Shown in pieces: positions 37,801-49,100 of a stretch of 64,000 nucleotides of DNA. Each line of letters starts with the position of its first letter. The first letter of the stretch is position 1. Where the stretch lies: NCBI GenBank assembly GCA_002633005.1, contig NMRA01000581.1, positions 34,762 to 98,761 on the forward strand, written 5' to 3'. The translations under genes and the position numbers were made by a program. Under the pieces are notes generated by a model. That model saw only the letters and a list, made by a program, of their open reading frames with translations, ran no database searches and was not told where the DNA came from. The stretch is from Phoronis australis. Taxonomy: Eukaryota; Phoronida; Phoronidae.

Positions 37801-38471
37801 TTCACTGCTTATCAAGCATCTGTCAGCAATAATGGGAGCCAAAAATGGCCTTCAGGCCAAACTGAAGGATCTGCCTGATGAATGGTGCATACATTCCTCA
37901 CACATGTTAAAGAGACGGTCAATGTTTGCTCTGCAATAATTTATGCAGTCATATTGTGGACTTAATCTACAAAACACACCAGCTACAGACTATCACTGAC
38001 AAAAGACATTCAGAAGTCTATATGCCAACACATGTTAAGGGAACCCAAATTTTACCTAATGGGACTTCCATGTCGAACGGGTGTTGTCAGTGATCAGCAC
38101 ATCAAAAAAACCCAGAGTCAGAAATGTCACAGAATGTTAGTGCTGTGAATGTGAATGCAGAAAGTCTGGATGAGACGGATGGATGAGCCAAAAGGTGTTA
38201 AAACACTTAAAAAGTGTTAAAACAATACTAGACTGGATTTGGTGAGTTTAATCAACCCTCGTTCAGTCATCTGCTTAAATGTACCATTGCCGTCTCATTC
38301 GAGTGATAAAAACAGGCTTCAACTTACTAAAAGAACCTACGCTCAAAGATTGGATATCGTGATTCTTGGTGGGTGGTCTTTTCCAACAGTTCTCGGAGGT
38401 CACACACACAAGAACCTGTTGAAAATTGAGCCTGGATTGTGACTTATACTCAGTCCAGGCTCGGTCACCAT
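34802..38471 (-). CDS. NR2C2AP: NR2C2AP homologue (nuclear receptor 2C2-associated protein)
   Basis: Four minus-strand exons give 148 residues (human about 139). Exons 37371-37281, 36255-36085 and 34930-34802 are secure by homology. They read VSSVLNKDSKQFGKKHL then DETCWNSDQ, next SPQWIVIEF, VQLQFQGGF and NFYPDD, and finally FRILFADSTDFYGRVTVY, all close to the vertebrate protein as I know it. Junctions are in phase with GT-AG ends. The first exon, 38471-38416 (MVTEPGLSISHNPGSIFN), is a prediction: it restores the conserved Arg before VSSVL in the right phase, but its donor (AG/GTTCTT) is weak and the N-terminus is not conserved. NR2C2AP was described as a binding partner and repressor of the TR4 nuclear receptor, and its fold resembles discoidin-like beta sandwiches; the function in this animal is inferred. 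Introns hold a 49-bp-arm hairpin and a small inverted-repeat element. Confidence 0.88.
35856..35989. repeat. Near-perfect long hairpin
   Basis: Arms 35856-35904 and 35941-35989 are inverted copies with 47 of 49 positions matching, separated by a 36-base GC-richer loop. It lies in the last intron of the NR2C2AP homologue. It could be a young fold-back or MITE insertion or an RNA hairpin precursor; I cannot tell which. Confidence 0.85.
36320..36447. mobile_element. Small inverted-repeat element with Penelope-like tail motif
   Basis: Ends are acagtagaaatttc (36321-36334) and gaaatttctactgt (36433-36446). Inside is ctgagga, a short stem (ggaag/ctttc) and gaaa, the order of a hammerhead-like or Penelope-tail core. 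No coding sequence is present. It lies in an intron of the NR2C2AP homologue. Confidence 0.5.
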
Positions 38472-38975
38472 GCAAACAACACACACGGACAAACAAAGAC
38501 AGTGCACCGCATGACGTCACACAATGTCAATGAGAGAATACCACATTCACATCAATATGCACTACTAATGTTCCACTTGAGATAAAGCAGAATTCAATTA
38601 GAAATTCACACTCTCTGAGTCACAAATTCAACATCATGGCTCTGGTCTTTGTGTCGGTTTACTACCGTACACTGATGGTGACTAGCAGTGCTCGTCAGAG
38701 ACAGAGTACAGTTGTTGTGTAGCTCGTCTAAAGTGAATATCACGCTTGCTCGTTTAGCAGATTTTGTACGGAGCTTATGAGTCACAGAGAACTGAATGGG
38801 AAAGTTGTTTTCAATATCTGTTAATAGACCAAAACCGGGTTTGGAATCCTTTTAAATGGCTCATATTAATCATGATTTATTTAAATAATCATGAGAACAC
38901 GAGAATTTGGCTAGATTTTTCTAGTCGCGAGACAGCTACTGAACTCTACACTGGTTCTCAAAATAAGAAACGCTA
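38472..38975. other. Flank upstream of predicted NR2C2AP start
   Basis: Expected to carry that gene's minus-strand promoter. No specific element is recognised up to the Merlin insertion. Confidence 0.35.
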
Positions 38976-38983
38976 TATCCAAC

Positions 38984-40906
38984 GGTTATTGTTTACAATC
39001 CGACTCCATTAATGTACACCCATGGTATCAGTATTTTCTGAATCCTCTCGTCATGCACATTTCAAAAATGCATAGCACGTACCTATTGGTGTCTTCCTTG
39101 TCATGCAGTTTGCGTTTTTTGGAGGTGTTCATTTCCTACCGCATTGTCTCTTTGCTGCCATTTTAGTAATGGGAGCTACACGACGACACCTATTGGTAGA
39201 AAGATTAACTACTGGGACCACGCCTCTTGAGTAAAATAGACGAACCTCATACCGCACAAGTTGTGTTTTGGCAAAGTTGACGTACAGATTATTGTTCATG
39301 TTTAATTCATCATTTTTTCCTCGTCTTTCTTTTCTTTTTTTGAGTTGCTTGACTTTCATAAAGGTTTACCGAAAAGGGAAAAAAAAGACCGCCCCATATT
39401 TGATGCTGCGTGCATGTTTGTCGCAAACTGCGTTACCTAATGTGGTGAATTGGAAGTGGAAAACGAATAAAAGTATATTGTTATACATATATTGTTGTTC
39501 GTATACTTAAGACAACAAAGCTTCACAATAACATAATGATAACAACACTGATAAATAGTCAATGGCAAAACAACATATACAGCATAACTTTCATAACCAC
39601 AATTCATTTACAATAACAAAAAACTTCAAAAAATGCAAGACTGATACATGCCAAAACACATACTACAAACAAGAACAAACACATGCCTCAAACACTACAT
39701 GTTAACTATTAAATCAGGACTTGTGTGAGTATACATTAACGTGACTGAAACTAAAAACTTCACTGCGTCTGTGCCGCCTACTAATACAACTAAAGTTACG
39801 AACACTACACTTTCGCAGCGCCTATGTACAATAACCATTTAAACAACGTATTGTTCAGCAATGTCCAATATTACTTGTTGGAAGGCAGGTCCTCCGGCGC
39901 GGTGCTTACGTCTCCAACGGTACTCGGATAGATACATGTGCAAGAGAGGTCCCCTTTTGCGAGTGCCCCACATGCGCTTGTGTTTACGTTTCACGTCCTT
40001 CCACATGCTCTCAACCGTGTTTGTGTGTATAGTTGGATCAGCCGGGTCAACGAAGTGGATTGAATGGTTTATGACGTCGTGCTGGTACTGCAGGTTCGCT
40101 AGGCCGCGGTACGATCTCCACTCGTCCGTTACGATTCTGGTCCCAGGTGCGACGTTGGCGGTGATTAAAGGGATCAAAGTGTTAGCGTCGCGCCGCCTAA
40201 CCGGAATCAAGAACGTCTCTTGCTTATTTGTCCTGTTGATTCCCCCGAGCACCCAGCGTCCGTCGACTCGTCTACCTCTGTTGTACTTACTACGACCGAA
40301 CTTTGATTCGTCTATCTGAAACGTAAACGGGAGAATGTTCAAATACATGTTAATAACTGCATTAGTATCAGTATTTGAAGGTGGGTGACTAATAAATGGC
40401 CACAAAAGGTACATTTCAGGAACAATAGGCATTTGAACAATACGTGTCATCCGCGTAAGCATTATGTACACTATGAACATGAACCAAATAGGGTCCCGTC
40501 AAAAACGAAATCGCACTTAACGTGATTCTTAGAGAAACTGCGACGGTGCTTACCTCCACTATCGAGCCGGGTCCTCCAATCTGCTGAGGATTCCTTATAA
40601 TATAAAGTGCTCCGTACAAACGTCCCTCATAAAATTGTTCCAGTCCACAAGGGTCCTACTGCTTCGGATGGAAAGCTCGTCTCGTATTTGAGCCATGGTG
40701 AACGTGTCCATTGCCCAAAAGTAAATAAACTGTATAAGACAATGCGGTAGGAAATGAACGGGTGAAAAAACCTCCAAAAAACGCAAACTGCATGACAAGG
40801 AAGACAAGTACGTGCTATGCATTTTTGAAATGTGCATGACGAGAGGATTCAGAAAATACTGATACCATGGGTGTACATTAATGGAGTCGGACTGTAAACA
40901 ATAACC
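38984..40906 (-). mobile_element. Merlin-superfamily DNA transposon
   Basis: The 1,923-bp element is bounded by inverted repeats of about 160 bases that begin ggttattgtttaca. The left copy is 38984 to about 39148 and the right about 40745-40906; each has small indels relative to the other. It is flanked by tatccaac (38976-38983) and tatccgac (40907-40914), an 8-bp target duplication with one mismatch. Merlin elements make 8-9-bp duplications. The encoded transposase (minus strand) confirms the class. Confidence 0.85.
39839..40837 (-). pseudogene. Merlin transposase (IS1016/ISXO2-like DDE domain), frameshifted
   Basis: The C-terminal exon, 40315-39839, encodes the DDE core: IDESKFGRSKYNRGRRVDG, then PVRRRDANTLIPLI, RIVTDEWRSYRGL, NHSIHFVDP and HTNTVESMWKDVKRKHK. 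The catalytic triad is Asp of IDES, Asp of VTDE and Glu of TVES, with 37 residues between the last two. A GT-AG intron (40553-40316, 238 bp) separates it from QQIGGPGSIVE, the conserved motif preceding the first Asp, and the join is in phase. Further upstream, FTMAQIRDELSI and LVDWNNFMRDVCTEHFI belong to the N-terminal helical part but lie in another frame, so a small indel near 40600 inactivates the gene. Likely starts (about 40837 or 40822) fall within the right inverted repeat. Confidence 0.82.
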
Positions 40907-40914
40907 TATCCGAC

Positions 40915-42072
40915 TATTAAGTTCTACACACCATTTCCAAAAGTCCACTAAAACTCTATAAATGGAACTATTTTAGACGCTTCTATTTACCTCACGTTCT
41001 TCACGCCATCCAACAAGGACGTCGCCATGTTCGAAGACAAGTCTTCGCCAGATGGCGCAACTGTGATCACAGCTCACTTAATCTCGAACCCAGAGTCTAT
41101 TAGGCCTCTGGGTTGTAACTTTCTAATGAAGGCCGCTGGTTCCGAAGTTCTTCTCTTCCTGATTCAAGTCACCACACTATCTCCAGAGTATTAGGTCACT
41201 GTATGACAATTAAGAACAAAAAATACAGAAACAAATATAACAAATTTACAAATACATTGTGTACGCCAGTTTAAAGCTCGGTTAACTGCATAGCGGCTAG
41301 GTCGTTTGCAAATAACTGAGGCCCGACAATGAGCCACGGACAGTAAGGGGGCCCCAGAAGGCAGATAGCTTGCTGACAAAAGATGCCTAGAGATGAGGCT
41401 GATGTAATATAGCCTGGTATAAACAACAGAACGTCTTTTTCCAGTAATCTGTCCTCAATGTTGTAACCTTCTGGAACTGAACGCCGGATGCCAGACTGAT
41501 CAAGAGGAGAGCAGATGACTCTGCCGCAACAGCGCCTTGACTGACACCGACTTTTTATTGTAATTGTAAAACATTTTCAGCCTACAAATTTTGCGTCTCA
41601 GCTGAGGAAGTTTAAGATATTTAACACTCACCAACAGGATAGGCATTAAATATCTAAAATGGGATTGAATTAATACAACTGGATTCATTCACGAAGATAC
41701 GGAATTGTCGTTTAAAGTGTCGAGACGGGCTCTCGCCCGTTAGCGTGACATTTGAAATAGGATTGATTTCATTAGACGGCATTGAATTTCCAAAATAGGA
41801 TTTTACATCTTAAAATTGTTTGCTCTTTGCACTCTTCATAGAAAACCAGAGTTCGCCAACCCTAAATTTGCAAATTCGAAAACGCTGCATGCACGCCGCA
41901 TTGCCTGAGACCTTTTGAGATGGTAACGGAAATAGAAACCTGCTATTGGCCCGGGTCAGGAATATCTGAGGACCCGGAAAATTGCGATGAGATTTGGCCC
42001 AATTCGATTTTTGTCTTTTAAATAGTGCCCGAAATGTAGTTTAGTGGTGACGAAGGTCGCACTTTTCTTCAA
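40915..42072. other. Intergenic stretch without recognised gene
   Basis: No conserved coding or bounded repeat was recognised between the Merlin element and the open frame at 42073. Confidence 0.4.
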
Positions 42073-42246
42073 ATGTCTGGTGTCTCAGCCATTTTGTGTG
42101 TGGCAGTACTGGCGGTGATTTTTGTTAACAACGACGGTCCACAAAATAGACAATACCTTATAACACAATACAACAAACAAAGAAAGATGATCCAATCAGA
42201 CAGATATGACTATGGCAAAAGTAAAAAGATAAAAAGGACAATTGAT
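42073..42246 (+). CDS. Candidate orphan first exon with signal-like N-terminus
   Basis: An ATG opens a 58-codon frame with a hydrophobic start (SGVSAILCVAVLAVIFV), then a polar basic region (KQRKMIQSDRYDYGKSKK). It ends exactly at a strong donor, gtaagtat at 42247, in phase 0; without splicing, the frame runs to 42321. No acceptor exon could be identified downstream, and no family is recognised. It may be a small secreted or membrane protein, an exon of an unassembled gene, or chance. Confidence 0.25.
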
Positions 42247-42433
42247 GTAAGTATATGCATGAAAAATTTTAAAGAGTATTTCCATCATCGTCCGCATTTA
42301 AAGAGGCCTAGAACGCGATAAACAGACTAAACTTAAATATTGAAAGTGGTTCTCCGTCACTGAAACAGAATCCAACTTGCTAGGTATTTTTAGGGTTTGT
42401 TCGAAAAGATTCTGTTGATATCAAAGCATTTTC

Positions 42434-42730
42434 CAGGGGAGGATCCAGGATTTTGAGATGGGGGGCAGGGCACAGGAATAACCAGAATTTCGGCAGATGC
42501 GCGCGCCCAGCCTAAAACGTAGGGATGCAGGGGTCTCGCATTTTCGGGTTTGCGGACCGTTTGACTGAAAAAAAAAACGGGTTTGTTCAGGGCCTATGCA
42601 TTGTTTATTCATCCCCGAGCACCCCTGGTTGTGCGCACATGCTAGTCAGCAAATTCGCACCCGAACTGCCAAACGATATCTGGTAGAATTTTAGGGGGAC
42701 ATGGCCCCCTTGCCCCCNCCCCCCCCTATA
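42434..42730 (+). mobile_element. hAT-like non-autonomous element, forward copy
   Basis: It starts caggggaggatccaggattt and shares its body with the reverse copy at 15795-16046 and a third at 60493-60660. It runs into a G/C homopolymer interrupted by an unknown base at 42718. No coding sequence is present. Confidence 0.65.
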
Positions 42731-44033
42731 ACCGACTGTGAGCGCTTGCGCTCATTTATCAAAAGTGAAGGGAGATTAGAAATTCTGTGGTAACCACTGT
42801 GTTTTTCCTTCGCGCGTATTTCAAAAAATCGTGAATTTCGTGATTTTCACTGGAAATTTCTTCACAGGGGAAAGTCAGTTACTCTGTACTAGACGTTGCA
42901 AGATAGTATTTTTTCAGGAATTGTTTAAAAGATAATTTAGACGAGATTTCGCATCCCATGCCTCTTTAAATTCTAACCCAGTTACCTATCACGGCTTGTC
43001 ATACGCCGAGCATGGTGTGTCGAATGTGGAATGAACTGTTGTTTCCTTGCAAATCCCTAAATCACCTTTCGTCTTCGAAAGGAACAAAATGAATCCAAAT
43101 TTAGAGCGACATGTCAGTGGTCTAAATCAAAAGTTCAGTTTCTTGTAGCCTCTTCTTAGCAGGGAATTCCGTCGACCATAGGCCCACCCAAAGAGAACAC
43201 CATGGGCGTATTTTCTGAAAAAAATCCAAAAGTACGGCAATGAATGTTTTAACGCACTGTGTTTGGCGAGTTTATTATTAAAAAAGTCATCAATGATTTG
43301 TGTTTTAGAAGGACTGCATAACAAAGTGTTTCTGAAAATACTTCCCGTTTTCCGAAAAAAACGCCCGGGCGTACTGTATTGTATCATTATTCGGTTTCAC
43401 GTGACGTTTTTGCCAAACACTAACCCATGTGCACGTATTCGGAATTCCCGTTAGGCAGTTAAAACTGGCGTAATTTGAGTCATAATCCAAGTGATAAATT
43501 GGGGACGTTAACTGTGATTTGTTAGTACAATACCAATCAGGACGATATTTAATCGAAAAATAGTGTTGTTTAGTCGCCAAAACAAAACTACAGAAATAGG
43601 AAAATGAAAAAGAGTTTTTGCGATAACTGTTTCAAAATTGCCGTAATTATGTGGTGTTTCAAATACGCCATATGAGAAGTGAAGAGCACAGTAAAGCTTT
43701 AGGGCGATTTTGTTCATGTTATATTTTGCTAAAAAAAACGGTTTACGCTCAGCATAGGTGGATTGGAAGGGGGGGGGGGCGTGAAGCTCGAGGAAATATT
43801 GAGTTCAGTAACTAGGACCGGTAGCGGATGGGGTGGGCAGCCCCAGATCGCGGCGGAGTCGCGTTCCCGTTTTTCTTTTTCTTAGTGCACCGATAGATTT
43901 TCTGAACAGAAGGTCCACATCCCCGGCCCCCGCAACTTTCAGGACAACTTTGCACATACACTCGAGCTTTGCCCAATTCCCCGAGGCAAAATGTTGGCCC
44001 CTCCCATATTGTATCCTAGATCCGGCACTGCGT
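42731..44033. other. Intergenic stretch, nothing recognised
   Basis: No supported exon. A run of ten or more G lies near 43768. Confidence 0.4.
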
Positions 44034-44194
44034 TCAGTGCTCTGAATTGTGGATCTGCTTTTTAGTGGACTTTTTATCTTTTTCTACTTCTTCGGACTTT
44101 TTGTTTGTCTGGCCGGGGCCAGTGGTCCTTTTTGACCACTTCGCCAAATGGGGGTGCTCGTGCGTTCCCCCGAGTTCCCCTGGGTGTGCTCATG
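44034..44194 (-). mobile_element. Reverse partial copy of the GC-rich MITE
   Basis: On the minus strand it reads cccaggggaactcggggg, then ccccatttggcgaagtgg and a tail of aagtccg and aaagtccact words, the same order as in 10253-10497. One end is missing. Confidence 0.6.
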
Positions 44195-44849
44195 TATTTG
44201 ATAGTTGCAGAAAGATAACTTAAAGAGGCACGAAACGCTAAATTCCGTAAAAGTATCCTTTACACGATTCCTTGTGAAAGTACCGACTCGCAACGTCTAC
44301 TACAGAATTATTCATTTTATCCTGTGAAGGAATTTCCAAAAACAATTACCGAGTTCATGATTTTTGAAATACACAATTAGGAGACGAAGTGACCAGCAGT
44401 TCACAGATGTTTTTTTTTTTAATTTGGAAAAATCCTTTGAAATCAACAGAAAATCAAAATATTTACGAACAAACCATAAAAACATCTGGTGAATATGTTG
44501 AATTCTATTTCAGATAGGCAGAAAACCACTTTGAATAATGCAATTTGTTCTTTTTCGCTAGCCTGTGCAGCCTGGTTAACAGGCGTGCCGTTCATTTAAA
44601 CCTTACGGTGTACAATTAAAGGTACACCTAACCTTACACCTAATTACCTCTGACTATAAAACTCAAATCAGTCAAAGATATTCGCACAGTTACAGTTCTA
44701 GAGCGAATGTTTCTGGCTACCTACGGCCAGGTAAGCCAATAACAAGTGCAGCTAAAGAACTCTTGGTTAAGGAGGTACTACTTTGACCTACAATGTACGC
44801 GCCCAACGTCCACGCCTTCAAACAGAAATACAGGATGCAATGCAAAATT

Positions 44850-45500
44850 AGTTTCCTCTTTATTGAAGGCTCAAGAGAGCAGGCGGCCAGACTTGTTCTA
44901 GGTGTGCCTTTTGACACTCCGTCAACTCATATGTTTAATAGACTGTGGTGGCTCCTTATTGAAAAATATTTCATATGTAGGCGTCTGTGTATGATGCATA
45001 GGTGCTTTCACGGTAATGTACCGACTTATCTATCTCATAATCTCGTACTTGTTCGAAATAGCCACCAGATCGGGACAAGATTTTCTGCCTCAAACAATTT
45101 GGTTTTGCCCAGACACGGAACATCGTTTTATTCTAAGTCCTTCTTTATTCAGACCATCAAACAGTGGAACAATTTGCCTAATAGTCTTAAGGATGCTGAT
45201 TGTTATGATAATTTCAGACACCACCTCATTAGTTACCTTCTTGTGTTTCCAATATATTTACCAAAATTTTTTATTTATTTATTTATCTTTAATTCAATTT
45301 GTTTATCCAATTTTTAAATACTATTTTATTTAATGTATCTTATTGTATCTTAATTTAATCTGTTTATCTAACTTAATTTAATTAATTTAATTTCTTGCTG
45401 CAGAGGACCATGCTGGATATTAGCCTTTGGCTAAAGCATGTTTTACATTTATTGTATTTTTATCCTCCTTAAATAAAGTTTATTATTATTATTATTATTA

Positions 45501-45538
<38 letters not shown>

Positions 45539-45545
45539 ATTATTA
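44850..45545 (+). mobile_element. 5'-truncated non-LTR retrotransposon (LINE) 3' end
   Basis: The plus strand encodes the carboxyl tail of a LINE reverse transcriptase: QAARLVLGVPFDTPS, then a WWLLIEKYF-type helix, FSASNNLVLPRHGTSFYSKS and TIKQWNNLPNSLKDAD. The order is standard for CR1/L2/Jockey-type elements. The frame stays open to about 45315 but leaves the recognisable domain near 45240. A non-coding tail (gctggatattagcctttggc) and a (tta)n run ending near 45545 complete it. Upstream reverse transcriptase and endonuclease domains are absent, as expected for a 5'-truncated insertion. Confidence 0.8.
45479..45545 (+). repeat. (tta)n microsatellite
   Basis: A near-perfect trinucleotide run with a few interruptions, forming the 3' end of the LINE. 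Confidence 0.95.
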
Positions 45546-46066
45546 CTGTCTGCCGGTTTTGTTTGCGATTCGGGTCTGTATTAGGCCTCTGATCAACATT
45601 ATTTTACTCTATATTGTTTTGTTTATTCCTCTAATTGTACATAGTAGTTAATTTGTAACTAATTTGTTATTTCATTAATCTTTTCTGATTGTTTATAGCT
45701 CTCTGTATTTTATTTCGCGTAGGCTAATTATTTCCGGCTATGCCCTCTTGAAAATCATTGAGATTCACTTAAGTGGTCACCCAGTCTTTTTTAAAGAAGT
45801 TTAAGCAAATAGATAGATTTCAGTGGCAAAGAACCGCTTTGAACAATGCAATTTGGTCTTTTTTTCGCGTTCCACGCTTCTTTAACGCCACCGTGGCATT
45901 TCAGTTGTCTCTCTCATGGGCATCTGCGGTTATGATCACGCCGATTCATGACTGACGGTAGGATGGGTTCGAGACTAGATTTTAGTATCGACACCTGGCG
46001 TTATTTCTACTAACTGTAATAACGGATACATCCGATCTCTTTTCCGGACATTACCGAACTCTTGAG
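45546..46066. other. Upstream flank of PDIA3
   Basis: No exon is recognised. The proximal 150 bp or so before 46151 are less AT-rich than the rest and probably hold the core promoter and 5' untranslated region. No TATA box is evident. Confidence 0.4.
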
Positions 46067-46071
46067 CCAAT
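46067..46071 (+). promoter_or_regulatory. CCAAT box upstream of PDIA3
   Basis: CCAAT lies 80 bases before the start codon. ER-stress elements are CCAAT-N9-CCACG. Here the base nine positions downstream begins ACAAC, so the second half does not match. A plain NF-Y site is the modest reading. Confidence 0.35.
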
Positions 46072-46150
46072 CAGACAACGACAACACAACTCCGTCCTCT
46101 TCAACACGTTGTCTCTGGCTCTTTAGTCGTGTCCTGTTCACTGGGTGGTG

Positions 46151-49100
46151 ATGATGAAGGTCCTCTTACTCTTGTCGCTCTTGGCTGTTTCGCTTGCTTC
46201 CGATGTAATTGAACTTGGCGATTCTAACTTTAAGTCGAGAGTCGACTCGGAAGACATCATGCTTGTTGAATTTTTTGCCCCTTGGTGAGTTCATTTCAGC
46301 CACCGTACGCCAGCCACCGCAGGTTTGCTCGCTAATGTCGTAAATTGCAAATTTTATGCTCTTAAACCGTTTCAGTTTGCATGTACTTGTTACTTGAATT
46401 TAAAAATAGTGTCAGTTCCTAGCCGAAATTTGCTTTTATCATCATTAAGCCGAATGTCTTGACCGGAAAAAGTTTTTTCTGGCTTGACTTCCTCGTAGGC
46501 GTAGCGGCGTTTTCAACGCAACTTTTAAGCATTGCCAAGATGGCCAAGCTGGCGCTAAATACCTTCTACTTTAATATCCTTTTACAAGGACAGTAATTCA
46601 TTTGTTAAGCCAGTAACTGTCAATGGACAGCTCGGAATCATTCTGAAAAAAACCAAGGGGTAATGTGCAAAGCCAGCAAATTGCAGTAGGCCTAGGCTGC
46701 TAGGCAACTTAGGCAATGAACATCGCCTCTGTTGGCCCGACCAGAGGCGTTGCAGCTCCTATAGGCACTCCATACGCCGGAAGCTTTTCAGCGATTTATG
46801 CCTCGCAATGACTAAAACATCAAAGTCACGTTATAAATATCTTTTGCGCATAGAGGAACACCTTAGGAGGTTGTCGATGTGTTTAATTCCAGTCCAACTC
46901 GAACAAATACTCCCGTTATCAAACTGTTTCTTGAGCAGTCCCTATTTCAGTTCCCCAAATCGTGAACTCACCAGTTTTATACTGTGTAAGCTCCAATTTT
47001 TACCGCGCTCGCTAATTGATGTGACTTCATGACCTCAGTCTTTAAATAGGCCAAATGTGAGCCATTGCGGTCTTGTCAGTCAAATGTTCGTTTCCAAAAT
47101 ACCACCACTACTTGTCTTTAATTGGCGTTACTTGAAACTGATTGTATTTCAATGAATTATTGTTTGTATTTGATAAAAATAAATGATGTTGATATGACAT
47201 TTAATAGTTTTGGGCACATATTTGACATTTTAATGTTTAACAACACGGCAAATGCACGGATGGTTCCCGGCAGCACGTACGCAGAGGGCGGGGACTTCAG
47301 CTTTCAAAGTTCGTCGGTACGACCGCAAGTTCTGACCTCCGGCCTGGTTAAAAGAATGAGGTCAAATCTCTTGGCGTGCGCCGAGTGAAAATGGTGAGTT
47401 CACGATTTTGGGAACGGAAATAGGGACCGCTCGAAGAAAAAGGTAGATAACTGGAGTATTTGTTCGAGTTGGAAGGAACTAAAAACATCGACAACCTCCT
47501 AAGGTGTTTCTCTATGCGCAAAAGGTATTTATAACAACATGACTTTGATGTTTTAGTCGGTGTGAGGCATAATTCACCGAAAAGCTTCCGGCATATGGAG
47601 CACCTGTAGGAGCTGCGTCGCCTCTGGTCGGGCCAACAGAGGCGATGGTCATTGCCTAAACTTCCCTAAAGGCAACTATGACCTCTTCCGCAACCTGTTG
47701 TTCACATAGGCAGACGAATTTCCTGATGATTCATAACCATAGCCTGGGCATCTCTGCTCATCACCTCGTTATGAAACTTATGTAGAGCTAACCACCAGGT
47801 GGAGTGCATGCAAAAACTGGGAATCAACTGACACTCACCTTGCCTGTTACAGTCGTTTCAAGTGAAAAACAATCTAGTAGATATCATTCTCTTTCATGAC
47901 TCGGCCTTTTGTAACAAAGAAAAGTCTGCCGTCAATTTGAAAACGGTGCACTCGTGACACGTGCCATTTCCTAAATTTTTGCGACATCATTGCAAATATT
48001 ACAATAATAGTAATAACAATAATGAATGAGGCCCCTGAACTCAACATCAGATCGGCCCCACTACATCCATGGCAGTATCAAACTCAGGAGGCTGTGAGGT
48101 CCCTTCCTGCCATCATGAGTGGTACTGTTGTTGGGCGCCAACTTAGTGAAAAATCACCTTGTCCAAGTTACGAGCCCGCTACCTCTTGCTTCAATGCCAG
48201 GCTTCCTAACCAGTCGACCAAGAGCAATTGCCCATAGGCGAGTGATTAAGAAAGGCTTTTATATTACTACACTCACAGCATGCAGAATCACCACAACACT
48301 AAAACTGCCAAGCATAAGTTCCCAACTTCAGCTGTCCCAAATCCACATAAAATGTGCGTGCACCTCCCTCGTACTGGTATTACATGAACCGCCAAACCTT
48401 TACCTTCCCCTGAACCCTTTAAATTGTCCTTGCTTTAACTGTAGGCATGCCGAAGATATAATTCCGAGTTTGAGCAAGCAACCCTCATGTCAGAGTCAAG
48501 AAATTTGTCTCTAATCTGAATGAGGTTTAATGCTAAAATTGGCCTTCCAGTTACGTGTAATTTGCTTCTTCTGATAGCTCATTTTATCGCTTAAACTATA
48601 ATTGTAAGAACTGACGTATCTTGTGTTTGCTCTTGACACTGTGTACTATTGGTTGAAGCACTATGAACACGCGGGATTTTGGGGAAATTTCCAATGTCTG
48701 ACAGCTGGAAATCATCTATTGGTAGCTGCCGGATTTCGCTGTAGGCTACGCGAGAAGCAAGCAACCCATGGTTCGTCGGTTATAAACAACATTATTTTAC
48801 AAAAGCAGAGTTTAAATATGATTCAATTTGACACTAAATTATGTGAAAGGCACTCGCTACATTCATGGGGCCCAAATCAGTGTTGGAATTGCCTCGGGAG
48901 TGTCTGAAAAATCTGGATGTGTATGAGAGTTGGCTTCCACTAACGTCTCAAAATAGCCTCCTTGAATTTGGGATTTTGGTGGTTTTTTGACATTTTTGTT
49001 GTCAGGTCTCCTCTCAGAGGCAGTTTGATATGATCAAGTGAGAGAAGGTATTCAAAGATTTGTTCGATGCTGATTTCGTAGAGTTTCATGCATATTTGAG

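Noticed and set aside
39861-40319. 152-codon plus-strand open frame
   Set aside because: Antisense shadow of the Merlin transposase exon.
46067-46085. ER-stress response element (CCAAT-N9-CCACG) upstream of PDIA3
   Set aside because: The CCAAT half is present, but the base block nine positions on is ACAAC, matching CCACG at only two of five positions. Kept only as a CCAAT box.
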